This document shows, one piece after another, positions 11,363 to 20,526 of a DNA stretch of 64,000 nt (positions are counted from its first letter, which is position 1; every line of letters begins with the position of its first letter). This stretch comes from an uncultured Ectothiorhodospiraceae bacterium. Its GTDB lineage: Bacteria > Pseudomonadota > Gammaproteobacteria > UBA6429 > Thiohalophilaceae. Location of the stretch: positions 1 to 64,000 of the forward strand of contig CAMYJG010000001.1 of assembly GCA_947258695.1 (NCBI GenBank), written 5' to 3'. A program made the position numbers and the translations under genes. Under the pieces are notes generated by a model. It had not been told where the DNA came from. It made no database searches and saw nothing but the letters and a program-made list of their open reading frames with translations.

Positions 11363-12382
11363 ATGTCATTTAAACGATTTTTAGCCTTGTTTTATACGCG
11401 CAATAAAGAGTTTATGCGTGATAGATCATCGCTTAGCTGGAATATCCTGATGCCAGTATTAATTGTAGCGGGTTTTTCATTTGCATTTTCTGGAGATATT
11501 GGTAAAAAGTTTAAAGTTGCTGTCGCCAATACTACGAATGCAACGGAACTGGCAAAGCAATTTATACAGTTAAAACATATTGAGTTTTATAGTATCGACT
11601 CATCTGAAGCAGAAATTAATCGTTCTATAACTAAAGTTCAGCGACACCAGGTAGATATGTTGTTGGATGCTGCCAAACAACGCTACTGGATAAATACTGA
11701 GTCACCAAATGGTTACCTGGTCGAAAAAATTTTATTAGGCACTAAACAAAACGAGTTTAAAAAACAAACGGTAACTGGCAATCAAATTCGCTATATAGAC
11801 TGGGTGGTTCCCGGAATTTTATCCATGAATATGATGTTTAGTGCTTTGTTTGGTGTGGGCTTTGTCATTGTGCGTTATCGTAAGAATGGAATGTTAAAAC
11901 GTTTAAAAGCAACACCGATAACTGCATTTGAGTATTTATCCGCACAAATCGCCTCCCGAATTATTTTGATTCTTCTTGTTACCGCGTTTGTTTTTTACGG
12001 TACAAATTATTTTGTGAATTTTGTAATGAACGGTTCACATCTCATTTTATTTTTAGTGTTTGCGCTTGGCGCATTAAGTATGATTAGTCTTGGATTAATT
12101 ATCGCGGCTCGTATTACTAGTGAGGAAACGGCAGGTGGTTTATTGAATTTATTTAGCTGGCCGATGATGTTTTTTTCTGGTGTCTGGTTTTCTCTTGAAG
12201 GAGCCGCGCCTGTGATGCAAAACATTGCTGAAATATTTCCGCTTACTCATGTTACGACTGCAGCTCGCGCCGTAATGATTGATGGCGCTGAGTTAATTGA
12301 TATTAGTTATCACTTGATGATTTTATTTATACAGAGCATCGTGTTCTTGTTTTTAGGTTCATGGTTTTTTAAATGGGAATAA
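11363..12382 (+). CDS. ABC-2 type transporter, permease subunit
   Basis: Membrane partner of the preceding ATPase, 339 residues. It has one N-terminal membrane segment (NILMPVLIVAGFSFAF), an extracytoplasmic domain of about 120 residues, then five or six membrane segments with the ABC-2 signature region (SWPMMFFSGVWFSLEGA and IFPLTHVTTAARAVMIDG). This layout is that of the YhgE/YadH-like ABC-2 permease family used to export drugs, lipids or polysaccharides. Transcription ends at the strong hairpin just downstream. Confidence 0.9.
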   Translation: MSFKRFLALFYTRNKEFMRDRSSLSWNILMPVLIVAGFSFAFSGDIGKKFKVAVANTTNATELAKQFIQLKHIEFYSIDSSEAEINRSITKVQRHQVDMLLDAAKQRYWINTESPNGYLVEKILLGTKQNEFKKQTVTGNQIRYIDWVVPGILSMNMMFSALFGVGFVIVRYRKNGMLKRLKATPITAFEYLSAQIASRIILILLVTAFVFYGTNYFVNFVMNGSHLILFLVFALGALSMISLGLIIAARITSEETAGGLLNLFSWPMMFFSGVWFSLEGAAPVMQNIAEIFPLTHVTTAARAVMIDGAELIDISYHLMILFIQSIVFLFLGSWFFKWE

Positions 12383-12391
12383 CATACCCAT

Positions 12392-12420
12392 AAAAAAAGC
12401 CCCGTTTAGCGGGGCTTTTT
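12392..12420. terminator. Bidirectional Rho-independent terminator
   Basis: AAAAAAGCCCCG and CGGGGCTTTTTT arms around a 5-base loop give a GC-rich stem with A and T runs on both sides. It serves the convergent ABC exporter (plus) and PpiC-like gene (minus). Confidence 0.93.
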
Positions 12421-12439
12421 TATTTAAATAAAACTTATA

Positions 12440-13246
12440 TTATTTAATTTCGATTTTAGCTTTGCTTCTTAGTTTAACAACGTATTCTTGTAAACGTTTG
12501 TTTTGAATAACCGGTTTGATTTGGTTTTTAACATCATCAAACTTTGGCAACTCACGTTTACGTGTATCTTCTAATTTAATGATATGAAAACCAAAACGGG
12601 TTTTAACTGGCTTTTGACTGTGAGTACCTTTTTTCAATTTAGCAGTTGCTTTTGAAAAGGCAGGAACCATTTGCGCTGAAGAGAACCAGCCTAGGTCACC
12701 ACCATTTTTCCCTGAAGGGCCAGTCGATTCTTTTTTAGCCATATCTTCAAAGCTGGCACCATCATTGAGTTCTTCAATCAGTTTTTTTGCTTTCGCTTCT
12801 TCTTTTACCAGGATGTGGCGGGCTTTAAACTCTTTTGGATCGGCTCCACCAATTTGCTTGTCATAAACTTCTTTCAGTTCTTTATCACTGACAGGTTTTG
12901 CTGCTGGTGACTTGGCAATCAGTGCCTGGATTAAAAGATTATCTTTTAATTGCTGCAGCTGAGCTTTAACTTTTTTATCGTTTTGAAGTTTTTTCTTTTT
13001 AGCTTCTTGTAAAAGTACTTCACGATTAATTAACTCATCCAGGATAAGTTTTCTGTCAATTGGCGCGGCTTGTTTGCCTTGTTGCGCACTTTGAGCCTGG
13101 CGTTGTTTTAAGTGGTTTTGGTATTGTTGCTGAGTGATTTTTTTGCCATTTACAGCAGCAACAGAGTTTTTATCTAAAGCGAAAGCTGAGCCAGTAAATA
13201 ATGTAGCAAGTAAAATGCTAGCTATGCTTAATGTTGATTTGTTCAT
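12440..13246 (-). CDS. Periplasmic PpiC-type peptidyl-prolyl isomerase
   Basis: Exported parvulin-type foldase of 268 residues. A cleavable signal peptide is visible (hydrophobic LSIASILLATLFTGSAFA), followed by a SurA-like N-terminal helical region rich in Lys and Gln. One parvulin domain (about 145-240) has the motifs ARHILVKEEAKAKKLI, GGDLGWFSSAQMVPAF and GFHIIKLEDTR. The gene is downstream of yciI and yciB, a neighbourhood seen in other gammaproteobacteria. A second, membrane-anchored isomerase (PpiD) is encoded at about 36 kb. Confidence 0.9.
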   Translation of the reverse strand: MNKSTLSIASILLATLFTGSAFALDKNSVAAVNGKKITQQQYQNHLKQRQAQSAQQGKQAAPIDRKLILDELINREVLLQEAKKKKLQNDKKVKAQLQQLKDNLLIQALIAKSPAAKPVSDKELKEVYDKQIGGADPKEFKARHILVKEEAKAKKLIEELNDGASFEDMAKKESTGPSGKNGGDLGWFSSAQMVPAFSKATAKLKKGTHSQKPVKTRFGFHIIKLEDTRKRELPKFDDVKNQIKPVIQNKRLQEYVVKLRSKAKIEIK

Positions 13247-13275
13247 TTGATTTTCCTTAATAACTTTAATAATAA

Positions 13276-13575
13276 TTAGGGTAATACTTTTTTAAAGGGC
13301 TTAACGGTAACTGCGTCATAAACCCCGGCTTTTATATAGGGGTCGTTGTCAGCCCAATTTTGCGCTTCTTCTAAAGAGCCAAATTCTGCCACAACAAGAG
13401 AACCCGTAAAACCAGCCGGTCCGGGTTCATTGTTGTCAATGGCAGGATGTGGACCTGCTAAAATCAGGCGACCTTCTTCTGTTAAGTCGTTTAGACGCTG
13501 AATATGTTCTGGGCGAGCTGACTTTCTTTTATCCAGACTATTTTCTACATCTTGTGAAATGATTGCGTATAACAT
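13276..13575 (-). CDS. YciI-family protein
   Basis: Small (99 residues) cytoplasmic protein of the YciI/YCII family, with the [11 protein letters not shown] opening, [11 protein letters not shown], the [13 protein letters not shown] loop with the conserved His, and [20 protein letters not shown]. The biochemical role of the family is not settled. It sits between yciB and the PpiC gene in one minus-strand run, 10 bases after yciB. Confidence 0.92.
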   Translation of the reverse strand: MLYAIISQDVENSLDKRKSARPEHIQRLNDLTEEGRLILAGPHPAIDNNEPGPAGFTGSLVVAEFGSLEEAQNWADNDPYIKAGVYDAVTVKPFKKVLP

Positions 13576-13585
13576 TTTGATTAAT

Positions 13586-14152
13586 TTACTCGTCGTTTAT
13601 TTCCGGTTCAGGCTCAGGCATGTGTTTTGCCAGGTAAATAGCTTGTATAACAACAAACAAAACAGTCAAACCTAACATTCCATAGGTTTTAAAATCAACC
13701 CATATTGAAAGGCTGTAATTAAAAGCCACGTACAAGTTTGCAAAGCCCATTGCTATAAAGAAGACAACCCAGGCAAAATTTAGTTTCATCCAAACGGCAT
13801 CGGGTAACTCCACAGCATGTGCCATCATTCGTTTAACCAGGGGACTGTGGCCAATATATTGGCTGCCAAAGAATCCGAGTGCAAACATCCAGTTAACAGC
13901 AGTGGGTTTCCATTTAATAAAGACAGGATCTTTCAGGATTAGTGTTGCACCACCTAAAATCGTGATCAGAACGAGCGTGATGATATGCATTTTTTCAACA
14001 CGTTTGTTTTTTAGCCAGAAAGCTAACACCTGTATTATAGTGGCAATAATAGCAACTGCAGTAGCAGCTAGTACGCCTTCCTGGGGATCTTCATAAAATT
14101 TAAAGGTTATAAAGAAGAGGGCAATTGGGAAAAAATCAAATAAAAACTTCAT
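13586..14152 (-). CDS. yciB: Inner-membrane septation protein IspZ/YciB
   Basis: Polytopic inner-membrane protein (188 residues, about five membrane segments) linked in the literature to septation and cell-envelope organisation. Family signatures seen: [40 protein letters not shown] and the [23 protein letters not shown] segment. It is first in the yciB-yciI-ppiC run and divergent from the PHP gene across about 340 bases. Confidence 0.95.
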   Translation of the reverse strand: MKFLFDFFPIALFFITFKFYEDPQEGVLAATAVAIIATIIQVLAFWLKNKRVEKMHIITLVLITILGGATLILKDPVFIKWKPTAVNWMFALGFFGSQYIGHSPLVKRMMAHAVELPDAVWMKLNFAWVVFFIAMGFANLYVAFNYSLSIWVDFKTYGMLGLTVLFVVIQAIYLAKHMPEPEPEINDE

Positions 14153-14489
14153 AATATAATGCTAAATCATTTCTCAAATATAATGATATTCGTAATCTCA
14201 GGTCGATTTTAGTTAAATGCTAAAATTTATCTACCTTATGCCTGTCGGTGTTATTTACACAGTGAGGCATTATACCCCTTTTTAGCTTCAATATTCGCCA
14301 AGGATATCCCGCTTCTGAGATATTTGGGGCTGGTCTTTGTCAATTGCAAACTAAATTGAGTGAATTTTCAGTATTTTGTATATTCGTTAGTCAATTTTGA
14401 CAGTGATATAAGTAATTTGTTTCAGTTAATCCGTAATATGTTTATTCAGAGTTGTGAAATGTCTTTAATCAGGTAGACTCGTTCGCATT
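14153..14489. promoter_or_regulatory. Divergent intergenic region between yciB and rnm
   Basis: This 337-base AT-rich gap holds no credible gene. On the minus strand a TATAAT hexamer (14274-14269) is a plausible -10 for the yciB run, without a good -35. It overlaps an inverted pair TGCCT (14239-14243) and AGGCA (14265-14269). On the plus strand TTGACA occurs at 14397-14402 but no well-spaced -10 follows. Confidence 0.35.
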
Positions 14490-15350
14490 ATGAATTTACG
14501 TTGTGATTTACATAGCCATTCCACTGTTTCTGACGGGACCCTAAGCCCGACAGAGTTAGTCCAACGCGCGTTTGAAAAAGGCGTTGAAATGCTTGCTTTA
14601 ACCGATCACGACGCGACCGAAGGACTGCATGAAGCGGCGGCACATGCTAATAAATTGGGTATCCAATTTGTACCGGGCATAGAGCTTTCTGTAACCTGGA
14701 GTCACCAGACTGTTCATATAGTGGGGCTTGGCATTAATCCAGACGATGTGCCATTAAATAATGGGTTAAAAGAACTGAGAGATTTCAGAGGGCGCCGTGG
14801 AGAAGAAATCGCTCGTAAACTTGAAAAAGCAGGCTTAGAGAAGCCACTTGAAGGGGCGCAAAAATTTGCCAATGGCGAGATTTTGAGTCGGACTCATTTT
14901 GCACGCTACCTGGTAGAACAGGGTAGAGCAAAAGATATGCGCCAGGTGTTCAAACGCTTTTTAGTAAAAGGCAAACCGGGATATGTGGCAGGAAACTGGG
15001 CCAGCCTGGAAGATGCTTTGTCATGGATTCACGGTGCCGGTGGTATCGCTGTGATTGCCCATCCCGCACGTTATAAATTTTCCGCTACCCGTTTACGCCA
15101 GTTAATATCTGAATTTAAAGACCTTGGTGGACTGGGATTTGAGGCTATTTCAGGTAGCCATAGCCCTGAAGAAGAAGAGCGGATGGCCCGCCTTGCTAAC
15201 CAGTTTGAGCTTTTTGTATCGAAGGGCTCTGATTTTCATAGTCCAGAGAATGTCTATCGTGAATTGGGCTACATGCCGGATATTCCGGCTCACTGCGTAC
15301 CTCTTTGGCACAGTGATTCCTGGAAAGAGAAAATTGGTGATTATAAGTGA
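14490..15350 (+). CDS. rnm: PHP-domain 5'-3' exonuclease / 3',5'-nucleotide bisphosphate phosphatase (RNase AM type)
   Basis: PHP-fold metal-dependent phosphoesterase of 286 residues, orthologous in layout to E. coli YciV (RNase AM), which trims 5' ends of rRNAs and degrades short oligonucleotides. Metal-ligand motifs visible are DLHSHSTVSDG near the N-terminus, ALTDHDATEG, a GIELSVTW segment, AVIAHPARYKF and SKGSDFHSP. Its stop overlaps the GTG start of the next gene by 4 bases, indicating translational coupling. Confidence 0.9.
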   Translation: MNLRCDLHSHSTVSDGTLSPTELVQRAFEKGVEMLALTDHDATEGLHEAAAHANKLGIQFVPGIELSVTWSHQTVHIVGLGINPDDVPLNNGLKELRDFRGRRGEEIARKLEKAGLEKPLEGAQKFANGEILSRTHFARYLVEQGRAKDMRQVFKRFLVKGKPGYVAGNWASLEDALSWIHGAGGIAVIAHPARYKFSATRLRQLISEFKDLGGLGFEAISGSHSPEEEERMARLANQFELFVSKGSDFHSPENVYRELGYMPDIPAHCVPLWHSDSWKEKIGDYK

Positions 15351-15970
15351 GCCAATTTTTCCAGATCCATCCAGATAATCCTCAGCAACGTTTAATCAAT
15401 CAAGCCGTGGAAATGTTACATGAGGGAGCGGTTATCGTTTATCCCACCGATTCTGCCTATGCATTAGGCTGCCATATCGGCGATAAAAAGGCGTTGGATA
15501 GAGTTCGTGCGATTCGCCAGGTAGAAAATAAGCATAATTTTACCCTGGTGTGCCGGGATTTATCAGAAATTAGCATTTATGCGAAATTAACCAATAATTC
15601 GCTATACCGGAGCTTAAATGCGCACACACCCGGCGCCTATACGTTTATTCTCAAGGCGACCTCAGAAGTACCGCGACGTTTAATGCACCCTAAGCGTCGC
15701 ACTATTGGTATTCGAGTACCATCCAATCCAATCGCTCATATGTTATTGGAAGGCCACCGTGAGCCCATCATGAGCACAACATTAATTATGCCGTCAGATG
15801 AGACGCCACTGACGGACCCCTACGATATTAGAGAAATACTCGAACACCAGGTTGATCTGGTCATTGATGGTGGCTATTGCGGACTCGAGCCGACTACTGT
15901 TGTCGATATGACAGGAGATGTGCCCGAGGTAGTTCGGATAGGTCAGGGTGATCCCAGTCATTTTCAATAG
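15347..15970 (+). CDS. yciO: YciO-type Sua5/YrdC-family protein
   Basis: The 207 residues form one YrdC-like domain: VIVYPTDSAYALGCHIGDKKA, KHNFTLVCRDLSEIS, HTPGAYTFILKAT and the GIRVPSNPIAHMLL stretch. The family includes TsaC, which makes threonylcarbamoyl-AMP for tRNA t6A. The neighbourhood next to the PHP gene is that of the paralogue YciO, whose cellular role is less clear. The start is the GTG at 15347, overlapping the upstream stop in a GTGA arrangement. Confidence 0.88.
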   Translation: MSQFFQIHPDNPQQRLINQAVEMLHEGAVIVYPTDSAYALGCHIGDKKALDRVRAIRQVENKHNFTLVCRDLSEISIYAKLTNNSLYRSLNAHTPGAYTFILKATSEVPRRLMHPKRRTIGIRVPSNPIAHMLLEGHREPIMSTTLIMPSDETPLTDPYDIREILEHQVDLVIDGGYCGLEPTTVVDMTGDVPEVVRIGQGDPSHFQ

Positions 15971-16002
15971 CTAGAAATCACTTTAACTTCATCGAAAAAG
16001 CC

Positions 16003-16032
16003 TGTTTAAGCACCGGAAGAATCAGGTATAAT
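16003..16032 (+). promoter_or_regulatory. Candidate sigma-70 promoter for trpS
   Basis: A perfect -10 hexamer TATAAT at 16027-16032 lies about 95 bases before the trpS start. The -35 is weak (TGTTTA at 16003-16008, 18-base spacing). Confidence 0.45.
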
Positions 16033-16128
16033 TCAACGCTATGCTAAAAATAATAACTCATTCATTAGTTACATTTTTGTCTCTAACCCTGCTATAGCAC
16101 GAAATCCCGGAATACTCAGGAGAAAAGA

Positions 16129-17346
16129 TTGAATTCCTTAACGAATCAACAGCAACGTGTGTTGTCTGGCATGCGTCCAACTGGCGCTTTACACCTTGGC
16201 CATTATCACGGTGTATTAAAAAACTGGATTGATTTACAACATGAGTATGAATGCTATTTTTTCGTTGCTGACTGGCATGCATTAACCACGCATTATGAAG
16301 AAGCCCATGTTATCCAGGACAGTGTTTGGGATATGGTGATTGACTGGCTGGCCGTTGGGGTCAACCCAGGTTCAGCAACCTTGTTTATACAGTCCAAAGT
16401 ACCTGAGCATGCTGAATTACATGTTTTACTCTCTATGATGACGCCACTATCCTGGTTGGAACGTGTGCCAAGTTATAAAGACCAGCAGTTAAAGCTAAAA
16501 GAGCGAGATTTAGGTACTTATGGTTTTCTTGGTTATCCACTGCTGCAAAGTGCAGATATTTTGATGTACAAAGCCGGTTTAGTGCCGGTGGGCGAAGACC
16601 AGGTTGCTCACGTTGAATTAACCCGTGAAGTGGCCAGGCGATTCAATCATATTTATGGTCGTGAGGCCGGCTTTGAAGAAAAAGCCGAAGCCGCGGTTAA
16701 GAAAATGGGTAAGAAGAATAGTAAGCTTTACAATGAGTTACGGAAGAATTATCAGGAAAAGGGTGACCTGGAAGCACTTGAGAAAGGTAAGGCATTATTA
16801 GAGACACAGCAAAATATCACCCTGGGTGATAAAGAACGTTTGTTTGGTTTTCTTGAGGGTAGTGGCCGAATAATATTGCCTGAGCCGGACTCACTTTTAA
16901 CGACAGCCTCGAAGATGCCCGGTCTAGATGGTCAAAAAATGTCCAAATCCTATGACAATACCATTGCATTACGTGAAGATCTGGATGTGGTTGAGAAAAA
17001 GCTGCGTACCATGCCGACAGATCCTGCGCGAGTACGCAAAACTGATCCCGGTGACCCAGAAAAATGTCCTGTCTGGAATTTGCATCAGGTATACTCTGAC
17101 GAAGAAACCAAGAGCTGGGTTAACGAAGGTTGCCGCTCAGCAGGTATTGGTTGTATCGACTGTAAAGGTCCAATTATCGACTCAGTCAAGGCTGAGCTGG
17201 GACCGATTCATGAGCGTGCTAAAGAGTTCGAAGCCGATAAAGACCTGGTTCGAAATATTATTACTGACGGCTGTGACCGGGCACGTGATGTTGCAAAACA
17301 AACTATCACTGAAGTACGCCAGGTCATGGGACTTGAATACAGTTAA
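16129..17346 (+). CDS. trpS: Tryptophanyl-tRNA synthetase
   Basis: Class I aminoacyl-tRNA synthetase that charges tRNA-Trp. The 405 residues include the HIGH-type motif (TGALHLGHYHG) near the N-terminus and KMSKS at 270-274. The protein is longer than the roughly 334-residue E. coli enzyme because of an inserted segment around 185-235 rich in Lys and Glu. Longer versions of this kind are known in other gammaproteobacteria. The start is a TTG at 16129 with CAGGAG about 6 bases upstream; no better start exists before the HIGH region. Confidence 0.95.
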   Translation: MNSLTNQQQRVLSGMRPTGALHLGHYHGVLKNWIDLQHEYECYFFVADWHALTTHYEEAHVIQDSVWDMVIDWLAVGVNPGSATLFIQSKVPEHAELHVLLSMMTPLSWLERVPSYKDQQLKLKERDLGTYGFLGYPLLQSADILMYKAGLVPVGEDQVAHVELTREVARRFNHIYGREAGFEEKAEAAVKKMGKKNSKLYNELRKNYQEKGDLEALEKGKALLETQQNITLGDKERLFGFLEGSGRIILPEPDSLLTTASKMPGLDGQKMSKSYDNTIALREDLDVVEKKLRTMPTDPARVRKTDPGDPEKCPVWNLHQVYSDEETKSWVNEGCRSAGIGCIDCKGPIIDSVKAELGPIHERAKEFEADKDLVRNIITDGCDRARDVAKQTITEVRQVMGLEYS

Positions 17347-17376
17347 GGTTACTGTTTAAGTAAAAATAGGATTAAC

Positions 17377-18195
17377 GTGGACTCAGAAAACGGACAACCA
17401 GAACAACAAGAAATGCCGTTTGCGGTAGTGCAAGGCAGTCCGCTGACTGTTGTTCCAAAAGATCTCTATATCCCACCAGACGCATTAGAAATATTTCTTG
17501 ATGAGTCATTTGAGGGGCCGTTAGATTTATTATTGTATTTAATCAAACGTCAGAACCTTGATATTTTAGATATTCCGGTAGCGGCAATTACTGAGCAATA
17601 CATGGAGTATATTGCGTTAATGAAAGACATGCGCTGGGAGCTTGCCGCTGAATACCTGTTAATGGCGGCGATGCTAGCTGAAATCAAATCACGCATGTTA
17701 TTACCTCGTCCAAAATCTGAAGAAGAAGATGAAGGCGATCCACGTGCTGAATTGGTGCGCCGTTTACAAGAGTACGAACGCTTCAAAAAAGCCGCAGAGG
17801 ATATTGATTATCTACCACGACTCGATCGTGATATTCATGTTGCTGAAGTAAAAGGCCCTGATCTTAAGGTTGTGCGTAAACCACCTGAAGTTGATTTAAA
17901 AGACATACTGAGTGCGTTTAAAGATGTGATGCAACGTGCAACACTTTATGAACATCATCAAATTGAAATGGAACCGTTATCCGTTCGTGAACGGATGTCG
18001 TTAGTACTTGATAAACTAAACGCAGATAGCTTCACCGACTTTAGTGATTTATTTACGCCTGAAGAAGGTAAGAGTGGTGTTGTTGTTAGTTTGTTAGCAA
18101 TACTGGAACTGATTAAACAATCATTGATTGAGATTGTACAAACTGAAAACTTTGGTCAAATTCACGTTAAAGCATTAGTTGCAGTTAACAAATAA
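17377..18195 (+). CDS. scpA: Segregation and condensation protein A
   Basis: Kleisin subunit that bridges the SMC heads and binds ScpB. The 272 residues show the N-terminal FEGPLDLLLYLIKRQNLDILDIPVAAITEQY signature spread over about 45-76. A middle acidic linker (EEEDEGDPRAELV) and a C-terminal winged-helix region (LFTPEEGKSGVVVSLLAILELIKQ) follow. The start is a GTG at 17377. It lies 30 bases after trpS and is followed closely by scpB. Confidence 0.96.
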   Translation: MDSENGQPEQQEMPFAVVQGSPLTVVPKDLYIPPDALEIFLDESFEGPLDLLLYLIKRQNLDILDIPVAAITEQYMEYIALMKDMRWELAAEYLLMAAMLAEIKSRMLLPRPKSEEEDEGDPRAELVRRLQEYERFKKAAEDIDYLPRLDRDIHVAEVKGPDLKVVRKPPEVDLKDILSAFKDVMQRATLYEHHQIEMEPLSVRERMSLVLDKLNADSFTDFSDLFTPEEGKSGVVVSLLAILELIKQSLIEIVQTENFGQIHVKALVAVNK

Positions 18196-18218
18196 ATTTA
18201 TAGTCAGGAACAATATAC

Positions 18219-19007
18219 ATGAGTGAGTCTACATCAATAGAAGCTTCAACGGATACACAGGATGATGTGAACGAAACGGCGGATAAACCACAGAAAATTA
18301 TTATTAATTCTGATTTAAGTAAAAAAGAATTAAAACGTATTCTTGAGGCCGCATTATTTTCTGCTGGTCAGACTTTAAGTATAGCTCGCCTGATGGATTT
18401 ATTTCCGTTTGATAAACACCCTGGGAAAGATGCGATTCGTGAAGCATTAACTGATTTACAGCAACAATACCCGGAACATACCTCGCTTGAACTTAAAGAA
18501 GTGAGTAGTGGTTTTCGTTTCCAGGTAAGAGATGATTACTCAAGCTGGGTGGCAAAATTATTTGAAGAGCGTCCGGCCCGTTATTCACGCGCGACATTAG
18601 AAACACTGGCGCTGATTGCATATCGTCAACCTATTACCCGCGCAGAAATAGAAGAAGTACGTGGTGTCAGTGTTAGTTCGCAGATCATTAAAACCATGGT
18701 AGAGCGTGACTGGATTCGGGTTATTGGCCATCGTGATGTACCCGGCAAGCCGGCACTTTACGCGACGACTAAAGGATTCTTAGATTACTTTAATCTGAAG
18801 AATTTATCTGATCTTCCACCATTAGCCGATTTACGTGATATTGATGCAATCAATGCAGAGCTTGATCTTGAAGTAGCAACAGTACCTTCTGTACCTACTG
18901 CAGACAGTGAAGAAGGTTCTGCAGAAGATGTTGAAATGACTTCAGCAGAAGATGATTTGTCGTCTCAGGATATTGAGATGGATAATACAGCTGAAGTTAT
19001 TCATTAA
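18219..19007 (+). CDS. scpB: Segregation and condensation protein B
   Basis: Winged-helix partner of ScpA in the SMC complex. The 262 residues contain LKRILEAALFSAGQTLSI, SGFRFQVRDDYSSWV, RATLETLALIAYRQPITRAEIEEVRGVSV (across about 127-155) and the GHRDVPGKPALYATT loop. An acidic, Ser/Glu-rich tail of about 50 residues follows the two winged helices. It is co-directional with scpA at 23 bases. Confidence 0.96.
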   Translation: MSESTSIEASTDTQDDVNETADKPQKIIINSDLSKKELKRILEAALFSAGQTLSIARLMDLFPFDKHPGKDAIREALTDLQQQYPEHTSLELKEVSSGFRFQVRDDYSSWVAKLFEERPARYSRATLETLALIAYRQPITRAEIEEVRGVSVSSQIIKTMVERDWIRVIGHRDVPGKPALYATTKGFLDYFNLKNLSDLPPLADLRDIDAINAELDLEVATVPSVPTADSEEGSAEDVEMTSAEDDLSSQDIEMDNTAEVIH

Positions 19008-19028
19008 TACAAATTAAGTTTACTAACC

Positions 19029-19103
19029 AAAGGTCGCAGAGTCGCAGAGGCCGCAAAGTTTTTAATTATACATCTTTGCGCTCTTAGCAATTTTGCGACC
19101 TTT
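19029..19103. repeat. Symmetric intergenic palindromic element before rluB
   Basis: A 75-base imperfect palindrome. Outer arms AAAGGTCGCA (19029-19038) and TGCGACCTTT (19094-19103), and inner arms CGCAAAG (19052-19058) and CTTTGCG (19074-19080), share one centre at 19066. The left side carries the repetitive GTCGCAGAG wording common to dispersed intergenic repeats in proteobacteria. It resembles in style the element before glnS. Confidence 0.75.
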
Positions 19104-19139
19104 GTGTTTATTACTAATATATAAAAATCATATATCACT

Positions 19140-19982
19140 ATGGATGAAAAACTACAAAAAGTCTTAGCGCGTGCGGGTCTTGGATCTCGTCGTGAGATGG
19201 AACGCTGGATCGAACAGGGCCGTGTTAAAGTCAATGATCAAATTGCGACTATTGGTGATCGTGTTTCAGTTAAAGATTCGATAAAAGTTGATAATAAATT
19301 TATTAATCAAAAGCGTACTGAAGTTCAACAGCGTGTCATTGCTTACCATAAACCTGTCGGTGAAGTTTGCACACGCGATGATCCGGAAGGTCGTGCTACC
19401 ATTTTCTCAAATTTACCCAAGCTTCGGACAGGTCGCTGGATTAGTATAGGTCGTCTTGATTTAAATACCAGTGGTTTGATTTTGCTTACTACAGATGGAG
19501 AGCTTGCAAACAAACTTATGCACCCGTCGAGTGAAATAGAACGTGAATATGCGGTGCGTGTTTTAGGGGAAGTCTCACCGGAAATTATTGAACAACTTAA
19601 AACAAACGTTGCTTTAGAAGATGGTGATGCACACTTTACTGACGTAAAGGTTGCAGGTGGCCAGGGTGCAAACCATTGGTACCATGTTGTGTTAAAAGAA
19701 GGACGTAACAGGGAGGTCCGGCGTTTATGGGAATACTTTGGTTTTGCGGTTAGCCGCTTAACTCGTATTCGCTACGGTGATATCAAACTAGAACGTCGTT
19801 TACGTCCATCTAAAAGTGAAGATTTGAGTGAAAAGGAAATTGCTTCTCTTTATAAAAGTGTTGGACTTAAATATCATGTCGATGAAACAATTAAGAAAGA
19901 TAAAAGCCGTTTCAAAGCTAATAAAACCAATAAAAATACTAAACGTTCTGTTTATCAAGGTAAATCAGGACGTCGTCATTAA
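19140..19982 (+). CDS. rluB: 23S rRNA pseudouridine(2605) synthase RluB
   Basis: Isomerises a uridine in the peptidyl-transferase region of 23S rRNA. The 280 residues comprise an N-terminal S4 RNA-binding domain (KLQKVLARAGLGSRREMERWI) and an RsuA-type catalytic domain. The catalytic Asp107 lies in IGRLDLNTSGLILLTTDG, and GRNREVRRLWEYFGFAVSRL follows. A Lys/Asn-rich basic tail of about 45 residues ends the protein, as is usual for RluB. Placement after scpAB is conserved. Confidence 0.95.
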   Translation: MDEKLQKVLARAGLGSRREMERWIEQGRVKVNDQIATIGDRVSVKDSIKVDNKFINQKRTEVQQRVIAYHKPVGEVCTRDDPEGRATIFSNLPKLRTGRWISIGRLDLNTSGLILLTTDGELANKLMHPSSEIEREYAVRVLGEVSPEIIEQLKTNVALEDGDAHFTDVKVAGGQGANHWYHVVLKEGRNREVRRLWEYFGFAVSRLTRIRYGDIKLERRLRPSKSEDLSEKEIASLYKSVGLKYHVDETIKKDKSRFKANKTNKNTKRSVYQGKSGRRH

Positions 19983-19989
19983 TTAATTT

Positions 19990-20418
19990 CTAGCCTGTAT
20001 CCTTCATTTGATGTTTAGAGCGAACCGCGAAAGGTTTAAGTAATGAGGGAAGCTTAATATGTTCAGCAACCATAACGACAATTTTATGGGTGTCACCGGT
20101 AGCAATACTAATTAAATCTTCAACCATATCTTCACTTTCTAAAACATGTGTGTAATCACGCAAAATATATATTCCAAAATGATTACTGGCTTCAATATGT
20201 TCCATTAAGTCTTCGGGTGTTTGTGTTCTGGGAATGCCGATATGTGAAGCCCCTAGTCTATGCATAGCTTGTTCTGGTTGTGCCAGATAATACGGTTTCG
20301 GGCTAAAACGACTAAGCTCAAGTAACAAATCGCAAACGCGATCAACTTCATATGTTTCCATGGTGATGAGTCTATGGCCACTTTCCAGCATTTTTTCTAG
20401 TTGATTTAGATATTCCAT
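19990..20418 (-). CDS. Orphan Ycf46-N-like protein without ATPase domain
   Basis: A 142-residue soluble protein. The order of segments LEKMLESGHRLITMETYEVDRV, IYILRDYTHVLES.EDMVEDLISIA and HKIVVMVAEHIKLPSLLKPF resembles the N-terminal, non-catalytic part of Ycf46-type AAA proteins. In those proteins a comparable layer precedes the Walker A motif. No Walker A or B is present, and the frame ends where the ATPase would begin. It ends 8 bases from rluB in convergent orientation. This may be a stand-alone regulatory domain or the remnant of a longer gene; the family link is from memory and moderate. Confidence 0.6.
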   Translation of the reverse strand: MEYLNQLEKMLESGHRLITMETYEVDRVCDLLLELSRFSPKPYYLAQPEQAMHRLGASHIGIPRTQTPEDLMEHIEASNHFGIYILRDYTHVLESEDMVEDLISIATGDTHKIVVMVAEHIKLPSLLKPFAVRSKHQMKDTG

Positions 20419-20526
20419 TGCAGTGATTCATGTTGAGTTGTAATGCAAGTAATTATAGACACTCAGACTGCAAGCTGCAGTCTGATAATGTGAATTGGTT
20501 CAAAGACTGATTAGGAATAGATACAT

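Noticed and set aside
16041-16097. 18-codon frame before trpS as a tryptophan leader peptide
   Set aside because: It has no Trp codons, no ribosome site and no attenuator hairpin.
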